This document shows, piece by piece, positions 1 to 10,281 of a stretch of DNA of 64,000 nucleotides. The notes beneath the pieces were generated by a model. The model was not told the DNA's origin. It was given only the letters and a program-made list of their open reading frames with translations, and did not search any database. Position 1 is the first letter of the stretch, and each line of letters begins with the position of its first letter. The position numbers were made by a program, and so were the translations under genes. The DNA is from Pseudisothecium myosuroides. Its lineage: Eukaryota; Streptophyta; Bryopsida; Hypnales; Lembophyllaceae. The DNA lies in NCBI GenBank assembly GCA_951799445.1, contig OX637292.1, positions 6,637,296-6,701,295 of the forward strand, written 5' to 3'.

Positions 1-1752
1 GCCCGGTAAATTTTCTTTGTTATGCTCGTAATGTGCAGGCATATAGCCTTGGAGGCCAAACATTTCGTACAGTCGTCGATGAAATGGAGCCTTGCATTGC
101 GCACATCTCTTTCTGGTGACCATGTGGGGAATGAGACACATAGGGTGGTATAAATGTATACACGTACCGAGACTCCATCCACCCTCGGGGCCAAATGGTT
201 CTTGGCACATAATACATGTCGTCCCGTCTTTTACAAACTCAAGAACGGTAGGCCACACTAGTGGCCTAGTGCCATCACGTTGTACAGGCCTGTACCTATA
301 GCGCTCGATATCATATTGGAATTCCAAGGCTGGATCATGATTCCAATCAATGCTTGAATTTTCGTCTTTTACGGGCAAAGCATCGGAGAACATTTCTTCC
401 ACTCGAGGCCACGAGGTCAGGCCAAAATAACGTCGACCTCCATCATTGAATTCCGCAGCCACTCTCTTCACTTCAGTCTGCATTTGCTCGGTCTCATTTA
501 GTATTAAGCTGCATACCAACTTCATATTGCACAATAATCGCAGCAGGTGCTCCTTCTGAGGATTCTGGACCATTCGCTGATTTTGAGCAATTATAGCACT
601 CATGGTCCTTTCCATGTCTGTTTGAGCTGCAGTAAGAGACCGCACATCTTCTTCAGCTTTGTTGGCGCGAATTTCCATAGTGCGCATTGCGTTTGTTAAT
701 TCTTCAATGCTTGCTTTAGTGCTTCCAACCTCTGCTTCAGCTCGCTCGGCACGTGCACGCATAAGATCCAATGTGCCACCCTCTACACCTGGAAAATTTA
801 CCCGAGGCCGCACCGGAAACACATTTGTATTGCTCAGGCCTGGCCTATCTTCATCTGCAGCATACGTAGCACGTTCCACTACGACATCGAGTGGTGGAAT
901 TCCTTCCATGCTCAACCGCCTTTCATAGGCTACAAGGTCAACTTCACGCGCGACGAGTCTGGCATTTTCATCCATAAGGGCCTGAACCCTTGCTCTTTGA
1001 GCTTTCAACTCTGCAACATGTTGTCGTACTGCTTCCTCCTTTTGCGCTTGCAGTGTTTGGACTAATTGGCGCAAGCGAACCACTTCCTCGTCAACGACTT
1101 CTACTCCCTCGCCAACAACTTGTACTCCCTCATCAGCAGCTTCCACTCCACCAACTGGACCCTGTTGGTTGAGATTTATTCCAGTGCCCGTCTCAACCGC
1201 TACTTCCATCAAGTCCATCCTTGGCTGCTCAGCTTGCTCTTCCACGTTCTCGTGCACATGCGATAAATCGTCCAATGGCACTTGAGGATTGGGTGGAATT
1301 TCGCGAGCCCGGTTTGGCAATTGATTATTCCGTTTTTTGGCCAGGAAGGTACTCCAATCCACATCCTTCCCAAGAATAACATCCGGATATGCCATTTGGA
1401 TCAATGAAAGTGTGCCGTCTTTCTTTGTTCTTCGACCCCAAATGAACAATGCCACTTCAATCAGCCGCTTCTTGAGGGCCGCGTGTTGACACATGTCAAA
1501 ATTTACCACGCCTGAATTCACGTGCACCTGATATCGATCTTGGTCCCAATGGCGATTGATGTGGGCCCAATCTACATACTTCGCACATGTCGTTCTTGTC
1601 CATGGCTCACACTCATCCACCCACCCTTCGTTTGCCAAAATATTCCGGTCATTGAATGTGTCCCAATCCAGCGTTGACCTATTCCCCCTCTTCTTTCTAT
1701 TTGGGGGTTGACCTTCATGTCCTGAACCACCTGCTCCACCCTCAACGTCCAT
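1..1752 (-). CDS. Coiled-coil protein with C-terminal RING-H2 finger (partial, runs off left edge)
   Basis: One minus-strand frame (codons in register with base 1) has no stop from 1752 to base 1, giving 584 residues with the end outside the window. The chosen Met codon (1750-1752) lies 9 bases inside an exon whose 3' splice site (TGTGCAG) is at 1762-1764; the frame is open up to that site, so coding could begin in an earlier exon. Residues about 205-265 and 325-405 are Glu/Arg/Ala/Leu-rich and look like coiled coils. Residues about 513-553 fit the RING-H2 spacing: C-x2-C, 14 residues, C-x-H-x2-H-x2-C, 10 residues, C-x2-C. RING-H2 proteins are usually E3 ubiquitin ligases; that role is inferred. 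The final zinc pair reads CAQC, not the common CPxC. I do not recognise the whole protein, and it may belong to a repeat-associated family. Confidence 0.8.
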   Translation of the reverse strand, partial: MDVEGGAGGSGHEGQPPNRKKRGNRSTLDWDTFNDRNILANEGWVDECEPWTRTTCAKYVDWAHINRHWDQDRYQVHVNSGVVNFDMCQHAALKKRLIEVALFIWGRRTKKDGTLSLIQMAYPDVILGKDVDWSTFLAKKRNNQLPNRAREIPPNPQVPLDDLSHVHENVEEQAEQPRMDLMEVAVETGTGINLNQQGPVGGVEAADEGVQVVGEGVEVVDEEVVRLRQLVQTLQAQKEEAVRQHVAELKAQRARVQALMDENARLVAREVDLVAYERRLSMEGIPPLDVVVERATYAADEDRPGLSNTNVFPVRPRVNFPGVEGGTLDLMRARAERAEAEVGSTKASIEELTNAMRTMEIRANKAEEDVRSLTAAQTDMERTMSAIIAQNQRMVQNPQKEHLLRLLCNMKLVCSLILNETEQMQTEVKRVAAEFNDGGRRYFGLTSWPRVEEMFSDALPVKDENSSIDWNHDPALEFQYDIERYRYRPVQRDGTRPLVWPTVLEFVKDGTTCIMCQEPFGPEGGWSLGTCIHLYHPMCLIPHMVTRKRCAQCKAPFHRRLYEMFGLQGYMPAHYEHNKENLPG

Positions 1753-2009
1753 CCTTGATACCTGCACAATGACACACAAAAGTCTGTATGCGAATACACT
1801 GACAAATTGTTTTGCCTTCTGTTGCGTGAAGGCAACTGAAATGTGACAAAACAAATGCCAAATGTATAACACTTCCTCTCAAATTGCAATGCAAAGCTTT
1901 CTCAAGCAAGGACAATGCAACTCAAAAGAGGAAGCGCTCAACAATGAATCCTTAATCTCACTTATACCCCCCAATTACCGAGCCGGTTGGGGGGGTAATT
2001 AAGGTCAAA
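1753..2009 (-). other. 5' intron/leader of the RING-H2 gene with a small hairpin
   Basis: On the minus strand a pyrimidine stretch and TGTGCAG precede the coding exon. At 1966-1996 an inverted repeat pairs ACCCCCCAA with TTGGGGGGGT around a 12-base loop, just between this leader and the GACGG array. No other coding signal is seen here. Confidence 0.45.
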
Positions 2010-2320
2010 TCAGCCGTTTTAATCTGTAATCCAGACCGTCCAGGGCGCTGGACGGCCCGACGATCGACGGTCTGAACGTCCACTTAGGTTCGGCACAGGT
2101 TCGGGGCGCCGTCAAGAGGTTCGGGGGCGCCGTCAACAAGTTCGGCTTATAAAAAAAATCATTGCGCCGTCCGCGAGTTGGACGGACGCGGCGACGGACA
2201 TTAATTACGACTCGACGGCCTGTCCGTCCCCTCCCCTCGACGGCCTGACCGTCCCTCCACGGAATGCCCATCCCTTCGACGGCTTGACCGTCCCCTCGAC
2301 GGCCTGTCCGTCCTCTTCAT
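2010..2320. repeat. GACGG/CCGTC inverted-repeat array upstream of the RING-H2 gene
   Basis: GC-rich island in AT-rich DNA. It repeats the motif GACGG-CCTGT-CCGTC (a perfect 5-bp inverted repeat with a short loop) and variants such as GACGGCCTGACCGTC, separated by CCCTC. It lies 260-570 bases 5' of the start at 1752. Comparable arrays lie 5' of the next two genes. Confidence 0.8.
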
Positions 2321-3715
2321 TCAGCTAGATATGTATAAAAAAATTTATATTTATTTTTCAGAGACAAAATTACATGTCTTCTTCACTTCTAATAAAAAAT
2401 TTTAGACTTTTTTGTGGAAAATTGTTTTTTTTGAGAATTTTTGAAGAAAAAATGAAGAAAAATTACATCAAATAGAAAATTATTTCAAAAAATCTGAAAA
2501 TTTCACCATGTGGGTATATTAAAATGACAAACATCATGGTGTAAACTCAATTTCCGTATCATTCTATATTTAGAAAATAATAGACATTGAAAATACATCC
2601 AATGTTCAAATTGCACTAAAATATTCAATATTAGGAATTTTTTCAAAATTCAAATTGGAGTAAAAACTAGAGTAGATGCCCTTCATTTTGTTAGTTGGGC
2701 TCAAACTCAAAAGATATCATTTTTGTGGAGAAATTTTTCAGATTTAGAGCAAGGAGCAAGAACTTCCCAAAGTAGACTAAAATAGCATATTTTGTGATCC
2801 GTTTTTTTTAATAACTTCTCATTTAAGTGAAGACAATCACTAGCAAGACTACAAACTCAATTGGATACTCTTCATAACCCGACACAAAAGATCAACAAAG
2901 AATATGTGGATGAAAAAGTGCTTCCAATCACTCTCCAGCTTGTTGGATAGTCATCCAAGCACCACAAAATGGCGCCTTCGGCGTTCCAGGGTTAGAAATT
3001 GAATGCACCGCCAGGACTTCCCTAACTTTCATGGACACAACCCATTCCTGATCGACGCCTTATGGTGGGATTGGTGGCTATGTAGGCTGTTCTGTTTCTG
3101 TGAAGCAGGAGATGAGCAGTGATTTATTATGGTGTGGTTCCCAAGGTAGTTGGGGCACATCACGATTGCCTCCAGTACTCTCAATGATGCAACCAACCTT
3201 GAATGGATTTTGCAATCAGCCCTTGGTTGGAAATAGGAAAGTCTATATGACTAGAATGGTTTGAATAGAATCTTCGACAGAAAAATTCATAGTAATTACG
3301 TTTTGAGAAATAAAAATCTGAAAAATTATGGCAACCTTCCGAACTCTATTTTTGTACATATTTTGTCCAAAAATTAAAATTTCAGTTGCTTTCTTCATTT
3401 CTCACATGTGTCTTTGTATGAAAAAAAAATTGATTATTCTTGCTAATGGCAACAGACCAAATCAATCATTCTGCTTGTCATAGGCTGGCTTACCTTAGTT
3501 ATTCATCCAATAGCCCAGTATTCATCCATACATCCAAATTTACACATATATACAATTATTCATCCAAACATAACTTTGCCAATCTACAAATAAATTTATT
3601 CATTTAAGTTTATAAGTTGAAATGTGGTCCAAAAGATTCCAAACACAATCCGAAATCCTAAATTGAATGCATTTTTTCTATTTGTTTAGGATTAAAAAAA
3701 AATTCTTGAAGGATT

Positions 3716-3790
3716 TAAGGGTTTAGGGTGTGGGTTTAGGGTTTAGGGTTTAGGATTTAGGATTTAGGGATTCAAGGATTTAGGGGTTTA
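3716..3790 (+). repeat. Interstitial telomere-like TTTAGGG repeats
   Basis: Several perfect and degenerate TTTAGGG units in a row, the plant telomere repeat. The opposite orientation (CCCTAAA) appears at 4097-4127, so the pair is not a simple chromosome end. Confidence 0.7.
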
Positions 3791-4144
3791 GGGATTTAGG
3801 ATATTCATCCATTCATCCATTTATTCATCCAACATCCCTTTGTTCATCCATATCCCATTATCCCCTTTATTCATCCGTCCGCATATTTATTTAATCCTAC
3901 ACCGATTATTCATCCCCATTATTCATCCCCATTATATGTTGAAATGCCCATTTATGATTTATCCATACACATATAAATTTTTTCATCCATATATGCAATT
4001 ATCAATCCCGAACCTACTTGGAAATCTAATCCTAATCTAATGAATTGCTATGAGAAGTATAGAATAACAACAATTGCAAATGAATGTCAACCCTAACCTC
4101 TAAACCCTAAACCCTAAACCCTAAACCCAACTAAATTAAAAAAT

Positions 4145-4437
4145 ATATTCCGGGAAAGCTTGTAAGTTTTTCTATCTTATTAGAAAGTTTCAAAAAATTT
4201 ATGAGCCTGTCCAAAATCCATGTTGTCCCCCATAGGGACAATGTGACTTTAGGCATTAAACGCATGTATATAGTTGTTTATATAGTCAAAGTTTGTGAAA
4301 TTTCTGGAACACATTCCTACACTATTCTTGTACAAGATCCTACTATTAGAAATTCCAATTTTTTTTTTCTATATTAGCGGTAAAAATGGCGGATTTGAGT
4401 GGTTTAGAATGGAAAAGAGGCCATGGGACTTTAGAGG
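4145..4437. mobile_element. Fragments of the TTAA transposon family
   Basis: 4195-4258 matches the end region at 22215-22320 (the stretch around the GGGACAATG motif). 4340-4437 matches the other end type and finishes with a degraded GGGACTTTAGAGG followed by TTAA at 4438-4441. The rest of both copies is missing. Confidence 0.55.
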
Positions 4438-5984
4438 TTAAACATAAGGTATTACATAATAATCAATCCATAAGAAAAAACTATAGCACTTAATGGATCG
4501 TTGCATTATAATTTATAAACTATCAGAAAAAACATATAAATCACAAAAATGTAGAGTTAATATACTCAGTTCACAATTTTGGGTTTAGGCATCAAAATGA
4601 AACGTAATAATTTTTGGATTTCCTTGATCCATTTTTTTGAAACCACTACTATTAAAACAAAGGGCCCCCAAATCATGCACTTTGCAATTTTTTTAAATTT
4701 ATGCACCCTTAAAACAAATAAATAATCGGTGCAGTGCATGATTTTATTTCAATTTGTTCTAAGACCCTTAAAATCCAATACAACATCGCCGTCATCGCGG
4801 AATGCATGATTTTAAGGGTGTTTGTTCTAACACACTTAAAATCAGTTTTTTTTTTGTAGAGTGTACTATTTAGGGGCCCTATATAAAATGACATTAAGAA
4901 GCTTAAAGTCAATCTTACTTCTCATTTAGAATGGAATTCTATTCAGTTGCACACTTGCACGTACATAAAGGAACAAACATAGGAAAAAATCATCCAAGGT
5001 CAAACACAAAACTTCTTAATTGGGGTCCTAGACTACTATATTTTTATGTACATCCAAACATTTGATGCATTTTATTTGCACCCATTGCCAAGAAAGTTGT
5101 TGGCAATGCATGTGTTCTAGCAATCAAAGCATCTCTTAACCCTTAAAGTTCTTTGTAGGGCTCAATTTTGAATGCAACTGAATCTTCAAATTCCTCGTAG
5201 ATGAATTTCACCTTTGGGATTATTGTATTTCAATTCCATCCTTTCATGTAAATGCATCCTGAAATATAGTGTTTTGTTGAATTTTCAACCTATCTATATT
5301 TCAGAGTTCAGAATGTTCTAAAGACATTGTGCTAAAGTTTAGGGTGTCTTCATTATGGTTTTTAAAAGTTGAAACTTTAAATTTAATTCCTCAACCTATA
5401 AATTTTTTAATTCAAAGTCTACATTTCAACGGTTCAACCGCATTTTGCACTTTTGATCCCAACTCAAAAATTGATGTCATCTACTCTAGTTTCCACTCCA
5501 ACTTATGCTTCAAAGTAAGCCCTAAACCCTAAACCCTCTTTTTTGTTGCAATTTTTTGTGACTATTCACTATTTGATATTGGGGAAGTTTATGTAAGTAT
5601 GTAACTTTTGCAAATAAGAGAGGATTGGGTTAAGAGAAAAAAAAAAAATTTAGAAGGGATTCCATATCTTATGAAAGGGTTACCGCATCATGTAGTCCAC
5701 AAGTATTTTATATATTTTAAGGTTGTTACTAAAAAAATTGTAGAGTGCATGATATGGTGGCTTTTTGTTAATAAAAGTATTAATTTGTTTGGCATTTATT
5801 TGTCCTGTAATTGAAACAAACAAGAACACTGAATTAGCACTCCAAAAATTCCCGCCACCGTAGAGTACTGTAGTATTTCAAAATTCAAACCCCTGACAAG
5901 TCCGAGAGTGGCAAACGAGGTAAATGAATAATTCTACGAACAAGGATTCAGCATTTAAGCCCGCATGCGACTTCCAGCAGTGTT

Positions 5985-6085
5985 GGGGACGGCCCGCTCG
6001 ACGGCCTTCCCGTCCTGGAGACGGAATGTCCGTCCCCTCGACGGCCTGCCCGTCCCCTCGACGGCCTGTCCGTCCCCGCAAATGG
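5985..6085. repeat. 20-bp GACGG/CCGTC tandem array upstream of the kinase-like gene
   Basis: A run of about four ~20-bp units built on CCGTCCCCTCGACGGCCTGC and variants, 205-300 bases before the start at 6289. Same GACGG...CCGTC hairpin unit as the arrays at 2010-2320 and 13664-14120. Confidence 0.8.
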
Positions 6086-6246
6086 ATATATAACCCGCCT
6101 TTTCATTAAGTTCCGCACCAGTCTCTCCTACTCTGACGGTGCTCTCTTGTCCTGGATTGGTTGCAGTCCTTGCTTGGGAGCGCGGGCGCTTGGATTGAGG
6201 CTGGTTTGAGGAATAAGGGGGGCGGTTTTTCACATTGTGGAATCCG

Positions 6247-6255
6247 AAACCCTAA
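6247..6255 (+). promoter_or_regulatory. Telo-box (AAACCCTAA) in the leader of the kinase-like gene
   Basis: Perfect AAACCCTAA 34 bases before the start codon. Telo-boxes occur near the transcription starts of many plant genes; a role here is inferred. A plausible leader 3' splice site (GGTTGCAG) lies at about 6159-6166. Confidence 0.4.
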
Positions 6256-6288
6256 TTCCTTTCATTTTGATAATCTGTTTCTGTCTCG

Positions 6289-7953
6289 ATGGCTGGTCGC
6301 GATTTCTCGAAGAGGAAGGTTGATGCCTGGTTTACAGGCGTTGGAGATGAACATGATTTCGAATCAACAGATTGCGTTTCAGAGGCCGTAGTTGCAGAAG
6401 GGGTCAATGCTATGGTTGGTGGAGAGTCTGTGGCTGCTGGAGAGTCTTCGAAGGCAAAGAAAAAGCAACGGAACAGGCACAAGTCCGCAAATCCAGAAAA
6501 GTGGCCAAGGAAGGTAGCAACGAGAAAATTGCATGAAGTGGCATTGGATTTTTTGGATCAATATACGATTGCGCAATTGAACACAACATATGTCTCACGC
6601 GGATCCGAGGGAGTGGATGCCATTAAAAACAAGTTCCACCACTTGTTTTGGACAGCAATGAGCAAGGATGAGTGGTTGGAAGACCGCACAAAGGAATCAT
6701 TCGAACATTGGTTGGATTCACAAGTTTTAACGTGTGTCTTCAACATTGCCCAAGTTGCTGAACACATTAAAGGCTTTCAAAGGACTGTGCCGCCCAAACA
6801 ACAAGCTTTGAATTTGTTGCACAAGAAGGTGTATTGGTGGCATGATGCAATGCGACCACTGTCTTCACACAACGTTCGTTCAGCTCCGTGGTTTCAACGA
6901 AGTCATAACTTGGCTTTCGGTCAAGTGGCTGCGGGAGGAGTGGTTTTCCTAGAAAGAGGAGTGGTGGTGGTTCCTTTGTCCGGCCATAGCAAACGAGGGG
7001 GCCACGGCAGGGTGCGCAAGGTTTGTCTTCAAAACTCAAAATATGTTCCCGAGAAGATGGTATTAGCTGGGAAGTCAGCCTTGGATGTTGGTCAATTGAA
7101 GAAGTCAAGGGAAAAGTTGTCCATCGAGGCACTGGCTTGTCCATGCAATCATCCAGGGGTCATTAAATTCTTTGCTATAATTGACATGACCATGGAATGC
7201 TATTCTCAATGGTGGAATGGAGGTACTCTCGGCGCCATGTTTACTCTTGATGAGAAGAATCGAGATCCGGATGAAATCGGGGAGCTGGCTTACTATGCAA
7301 CTGCACAAACAATGCAAGAAGCCAAACGACTCATGGCGTATAGGCGCAAGCGCACCGAACTTGCGTGGGCGTTGATCTGCATTGTGGATGCAGTGCAACA
7401 GTGTTCTGTACTCCACAACGACATCACACCCGAGAACATTATGCTTCACTTTCCAAATGATGATGGAAGAACTATATGGATTGGTCTATGTGATTGGGGA
7501 ATGGGTAGCCGCATCAATGAAGAAACACCTTCTCTGTACCAATTTGATTGTTCACGGGCATTGCAGACCACTCGATCTAAACGTTGGTGGGTGGCTCCTG
7601 AGTTGATGTACTTGACTGGACAGACCGGAACTTCAACATCTCCAAGTCGCATGGTGAAGCCACCGTGTGTTAGTATACACACGGACGGATACTCCATAGG
7701 AAAATTGGCTATGAAGGTATGGGAAAAGGATCACGGAAATGTAGAGATGATTCCGGACCATACGGCATTTGGTACATTTCAAGCAACACTAGGCGAATTG
7801 TGCAAGGTGGAGCCACTACAACGACGCTCGGTGACATATGCCGTGCAACAATTAAGTGGTGCTCCAACGTTTTGGATACCACCCATGGATTGCTACCGCG
7901 AGGCACGCAAAGAACAAGAACTTGAAGACCAACAGGCAAGAAATGAAGATTAG
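6289..7953 (+). CDS. Protein-kinase-like protein with unusual catalytic motifs, intronless
   Basis: 554 residues. The N-terminus (1-75) is low in structure and basic at 54-80. Residues about 75-210 are probably helical and unrecognised. A kinase-like domain spans about 215-535: glycine-loop-like GGHGRV (237-242), candidate lysine K262, candidate helix-C glutamate E280, catalytic loop HNDITPEN (376-383), CDWG in place of DFG (401-404), APE (436-438) and the helix-F motif DGYSIGK (466-472). The catalytic Asp, the downstream Asn and the DxG Asp are kept. The HRD arginine is Asn, and the usual catalytic-loop Lys is Thr, so activity is uncertain. Stop is TAG. The GACGG array lies about 250 bases upstream. 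It is a divergent family probably related to Ser/Thr kinases; substrate and pathway are unknown. Confidence 0.85.
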   Translation: MAGRDFSKRKVDAWFTGVGDEHDFESTDCVSEAVVAEGVNAMVGGESVAAGESSKAKKKQRNRHKSANPEKWPRKVATRKLHEVALDFLDQYTIAQLNTTYVSRGSEGVDAIKNKFHHLFWTAMSKDEWLEDRTKESFEHWLDSQVLTCVFNIAQVAEHIKGFQRTVPPKQQALNLLHKKVYWWHDAMRPLSSHNVRSAPWFQRSHNLAFGQVAAGGVVFLERGVVVVPLSGHSKRGGHGRVRKVCLQNSKYVPEKMVLAGKSALDVGQLKKSREKLSIEALACPCNHPGVIKFFAIIDMTMECYSQWWNGGTLGAMFTLDEKNRDPDEIGELAYYATAQTMQEAKRLMAYRRKRTELAWALICIVDAVQQCSVLHNDITPENIMLHFPNDDGRTIWIGLCDWGMGSRINEETPSLYQFDCSRALQTTRSKRWWVAPELMYLTGQTGTSTSPSRMVKPPCVSIHTDGYSIGKLAMKVWEKDHGNVEMIPDHTAFGTFQATLGELCKVEPLQRRSVTYAVQQLSGAPTFWIPPMDCYREARKEQELEDQQARNED

Positions 7954-8373
7954 AGAAAACAATATTAATATATATTATTATAGTTGCAAAATTAGTGTTT
8001 ACTTAGCACAAGCAGGTCTTATAGTGTAGGCTTGAGGACATCCGTAGCATTGTAGCACACTTTGTGGCCTCAATCCATTTTGTACAAATTTCTTTTTAAT
8101 ATAAACTTCTTTTATCTAAACAATGAGTGTAATCTTTGTTCCGTTCCTTGCAAGTTTTTTGTAAATGAATGGTCTTGCGCTACTTGGTTTGTGTTGTCTA
8201 CAAATCCTAATTCCAAACATTTATACAATAGTGGGTACTGAATGAATTGATGATTTGATGTGGTCATATAGACTACCAAATATAATTTGAAATTAGAGAC
8301 TTCAAGCTCTAAAGTCCTACTACCTTTTTTCCATCCAAAATCCCTTTAAATTTTTGAGTCACTCCATGTTTGA
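7954..8373. other. 3' flank of the kinase-like gene
   Basis: AT-rich sequence with several AATAAA-like and AATATA stretches that could direct polyadenylation. No other feature is seen before the TTAA element. Confidence 0.4.
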
Positions 8374-8377
8374 TTAA

Positions 8378-9303
8378 CCCCTAAAGGACCGTCTGTCCCT
8401 ACGGGGGACAATTTGGGTCCAGGCAAGTTCCTGTAGCTTTAATTCTTAGAGAAATTTTTTGGGATTTTTTGAGGTTCTGCAATTGTGCAAGAGCTTTGTG
8501 GACATATAAATTTTATTTCAATTGGTGCCTGGAAGCAAAAGTTACAGGGAGGTGAAGCAAAATTAGATTTTGGCGGGCAGTACAAAAAAAATCACAAAAA
8601 CTCAAAATATTTTTTAAAATATTTTTTTTCTAAGAGATTATATTTTTGCCTACATGTGAAGCTTTGATTCATTCTAATTGGACTAAATATGAGAAAGTTA
8701 TGGACAATCATAGTTTTTCGGGCAATCTAAGCATCTTCTTGAAAAAATAACTTATAGAACTCATTTTTGAATGCAATTTTAACAATTTTTCCCAAAAAAT
8801 TGTTAGATAGGGTTTAGTTTGCATATTAGAATAATCTAGCCATTGGGATTATTGTGTTTCAATTTCCTCTTAAAGCTATTAATAATATAGTGTTTCTTTC
8901 AATCTTGAACCTACTATTACGTAACAATTTTTTAATGAATGAAAATTAAGTGTTTTTTTCCTAATTTTTTTTTCTTAGATTTTCAACTCAACTATTCAAC
9001 ATAAAATATTATGAAAATCTCATGTGTAGTGCAAAAATATTAAGTTAGAAAGATTCAAAGCCAAAAAGTCTAGTTGAACAAGGTGCAAATTTTTTTGTTT
9101 TTTTCACTTTAAATGCAAATATCTTGCAATGTACTTGGTGAAAGTTTCTGAAATTTCTTCCACATATTCTTGTACTAGTCTAGTAGAAGATCCTATGGTT
9201 AGATATGCAAAAAACAACAATTTCTAAAGTTTTTTTCTCTTTGCAATAGAAATGGCAGTTTTGAGTGTCTTTTGACGGAAGAAATGCCTTAGTCCTTTAG
9301 GGA
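8378..9303. mobile_element. TTAA-flanked non-autonomous transposon, 926 bp
   Basis: Ends are CCCCTAAAGGACC on the left and the near-complement TAGTCCTTTAGGGA on the right, flanked by TTAA at 8374-8377 and 9304-9307. Length and internal sequence match the copies at 21403-22322 (opposite orientation) and 44781-45697. No ORF above 60 codons and no transposase remnant, so it must be mobilised by something elsewhere. Confidence 0.85.
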
Positions 9304-9539
9304 TTAATGAGATGAAAGTAATGAGGAGTTTTAGTTTGACGGTAGTTATGGAATATTGAATTTGTACTTCAATGACACTTTGAAGTCTTTTTTTAATTCA
9401 TCTTTCTACTATTTTTGCAAGAAAATAACATCATGACGGCATGACGCATGAGGTGTAGATTATTTGTTAGAATAGTACACTTGTTGGTTTGGCCTGGCTT
9501 GACCATTTTTTATTCTATAACTACATAATTAATAATTTA

Positions 9540-10012
9540 AGGCTCTTAGGCTCTATTCAATCTCATGCCTATTCCTACAGTTGAGTTGACAATGTTACAC
9601 TTCTATTGTGCAATTTTTGTAAATGATGAAAATCAAGTATATTTATCTCCCAACGTTTTTCCTATATTTTCAACTCAATTCTTGAATATAAAAAATTTTA
9701 AATTCAAATTGAATAGTGACAAATTTTTTTGCAAATTGCGGTCAAAATGAATCTAAAATTGCAAAGACAGCATTCCAAAAACCTTTTGTTCCAACTTCAA
9801 ACGCTAATATCTTTCAATCCATCCTTTCAACTCCTTATGAAAATTTTACTACATGGTAAAAAAACAAGTGAAGTATTGAAATACGAGATCTTACGGTTAG
9901 ATTTTGTAAAAAACAATTTTTTTGTAATTTGAGGCAAATGTAGCAGAAATGACAATTTTGAATGTTTTTTTGATAGTCTAATGATCTTGGGAGTTGACAT
10001 TTTAGGGGTTAA
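9540..10012. mobile_element. 5'-truncated copy of the TTAA transposon family
   Basis: Matches the right half of the element at 44781-45697 (for example around ATCTTTCAATC and TTACGGTTAGATT) and ends in TTTTAGGGG followed by TTAA near 10009-10012. The left half is absent. Confidence 0.6.
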
Positions 10013-10281
10013 TAGTTCCGAGATGGAATCAAAACACAAAAATTCCAAAGACCGAAAGACGGGCAATTACCATTCCTAAAGGTATGTTTTATATATACAT
10101 TGAAGGGTACAAATTGCCAAATCGTATCCTTCACGAGAATGAAAGGAAGAAATGTAATATTTATTAATGCCGAATACAATATGCAAGGCATTGAGCCTCA
10201 AAATCGGAAAAAATGAAAAACCATTGCATTTGCCAATTGCCATTTGGAAACATGAAGACACTCCGGTCTTTTTCAAAATAC

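Larger units (their letters stand above)
2321..5980. other. AT-rich intergenic DNA with telomere-like and TTCATCC repeats
   Basis: No supportable gene. It holds scattered TTCATCC units (about 3500-4010), short telomere-like runs (TTTAGGG near 3716-3790, CCCTAAA at 4097-4127 and 5518-5537) and remnants of the TTAA transposon family (4145-4437). The remainder is poly-A/T-rich sequence without codon structure. Confidence 0.6.
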
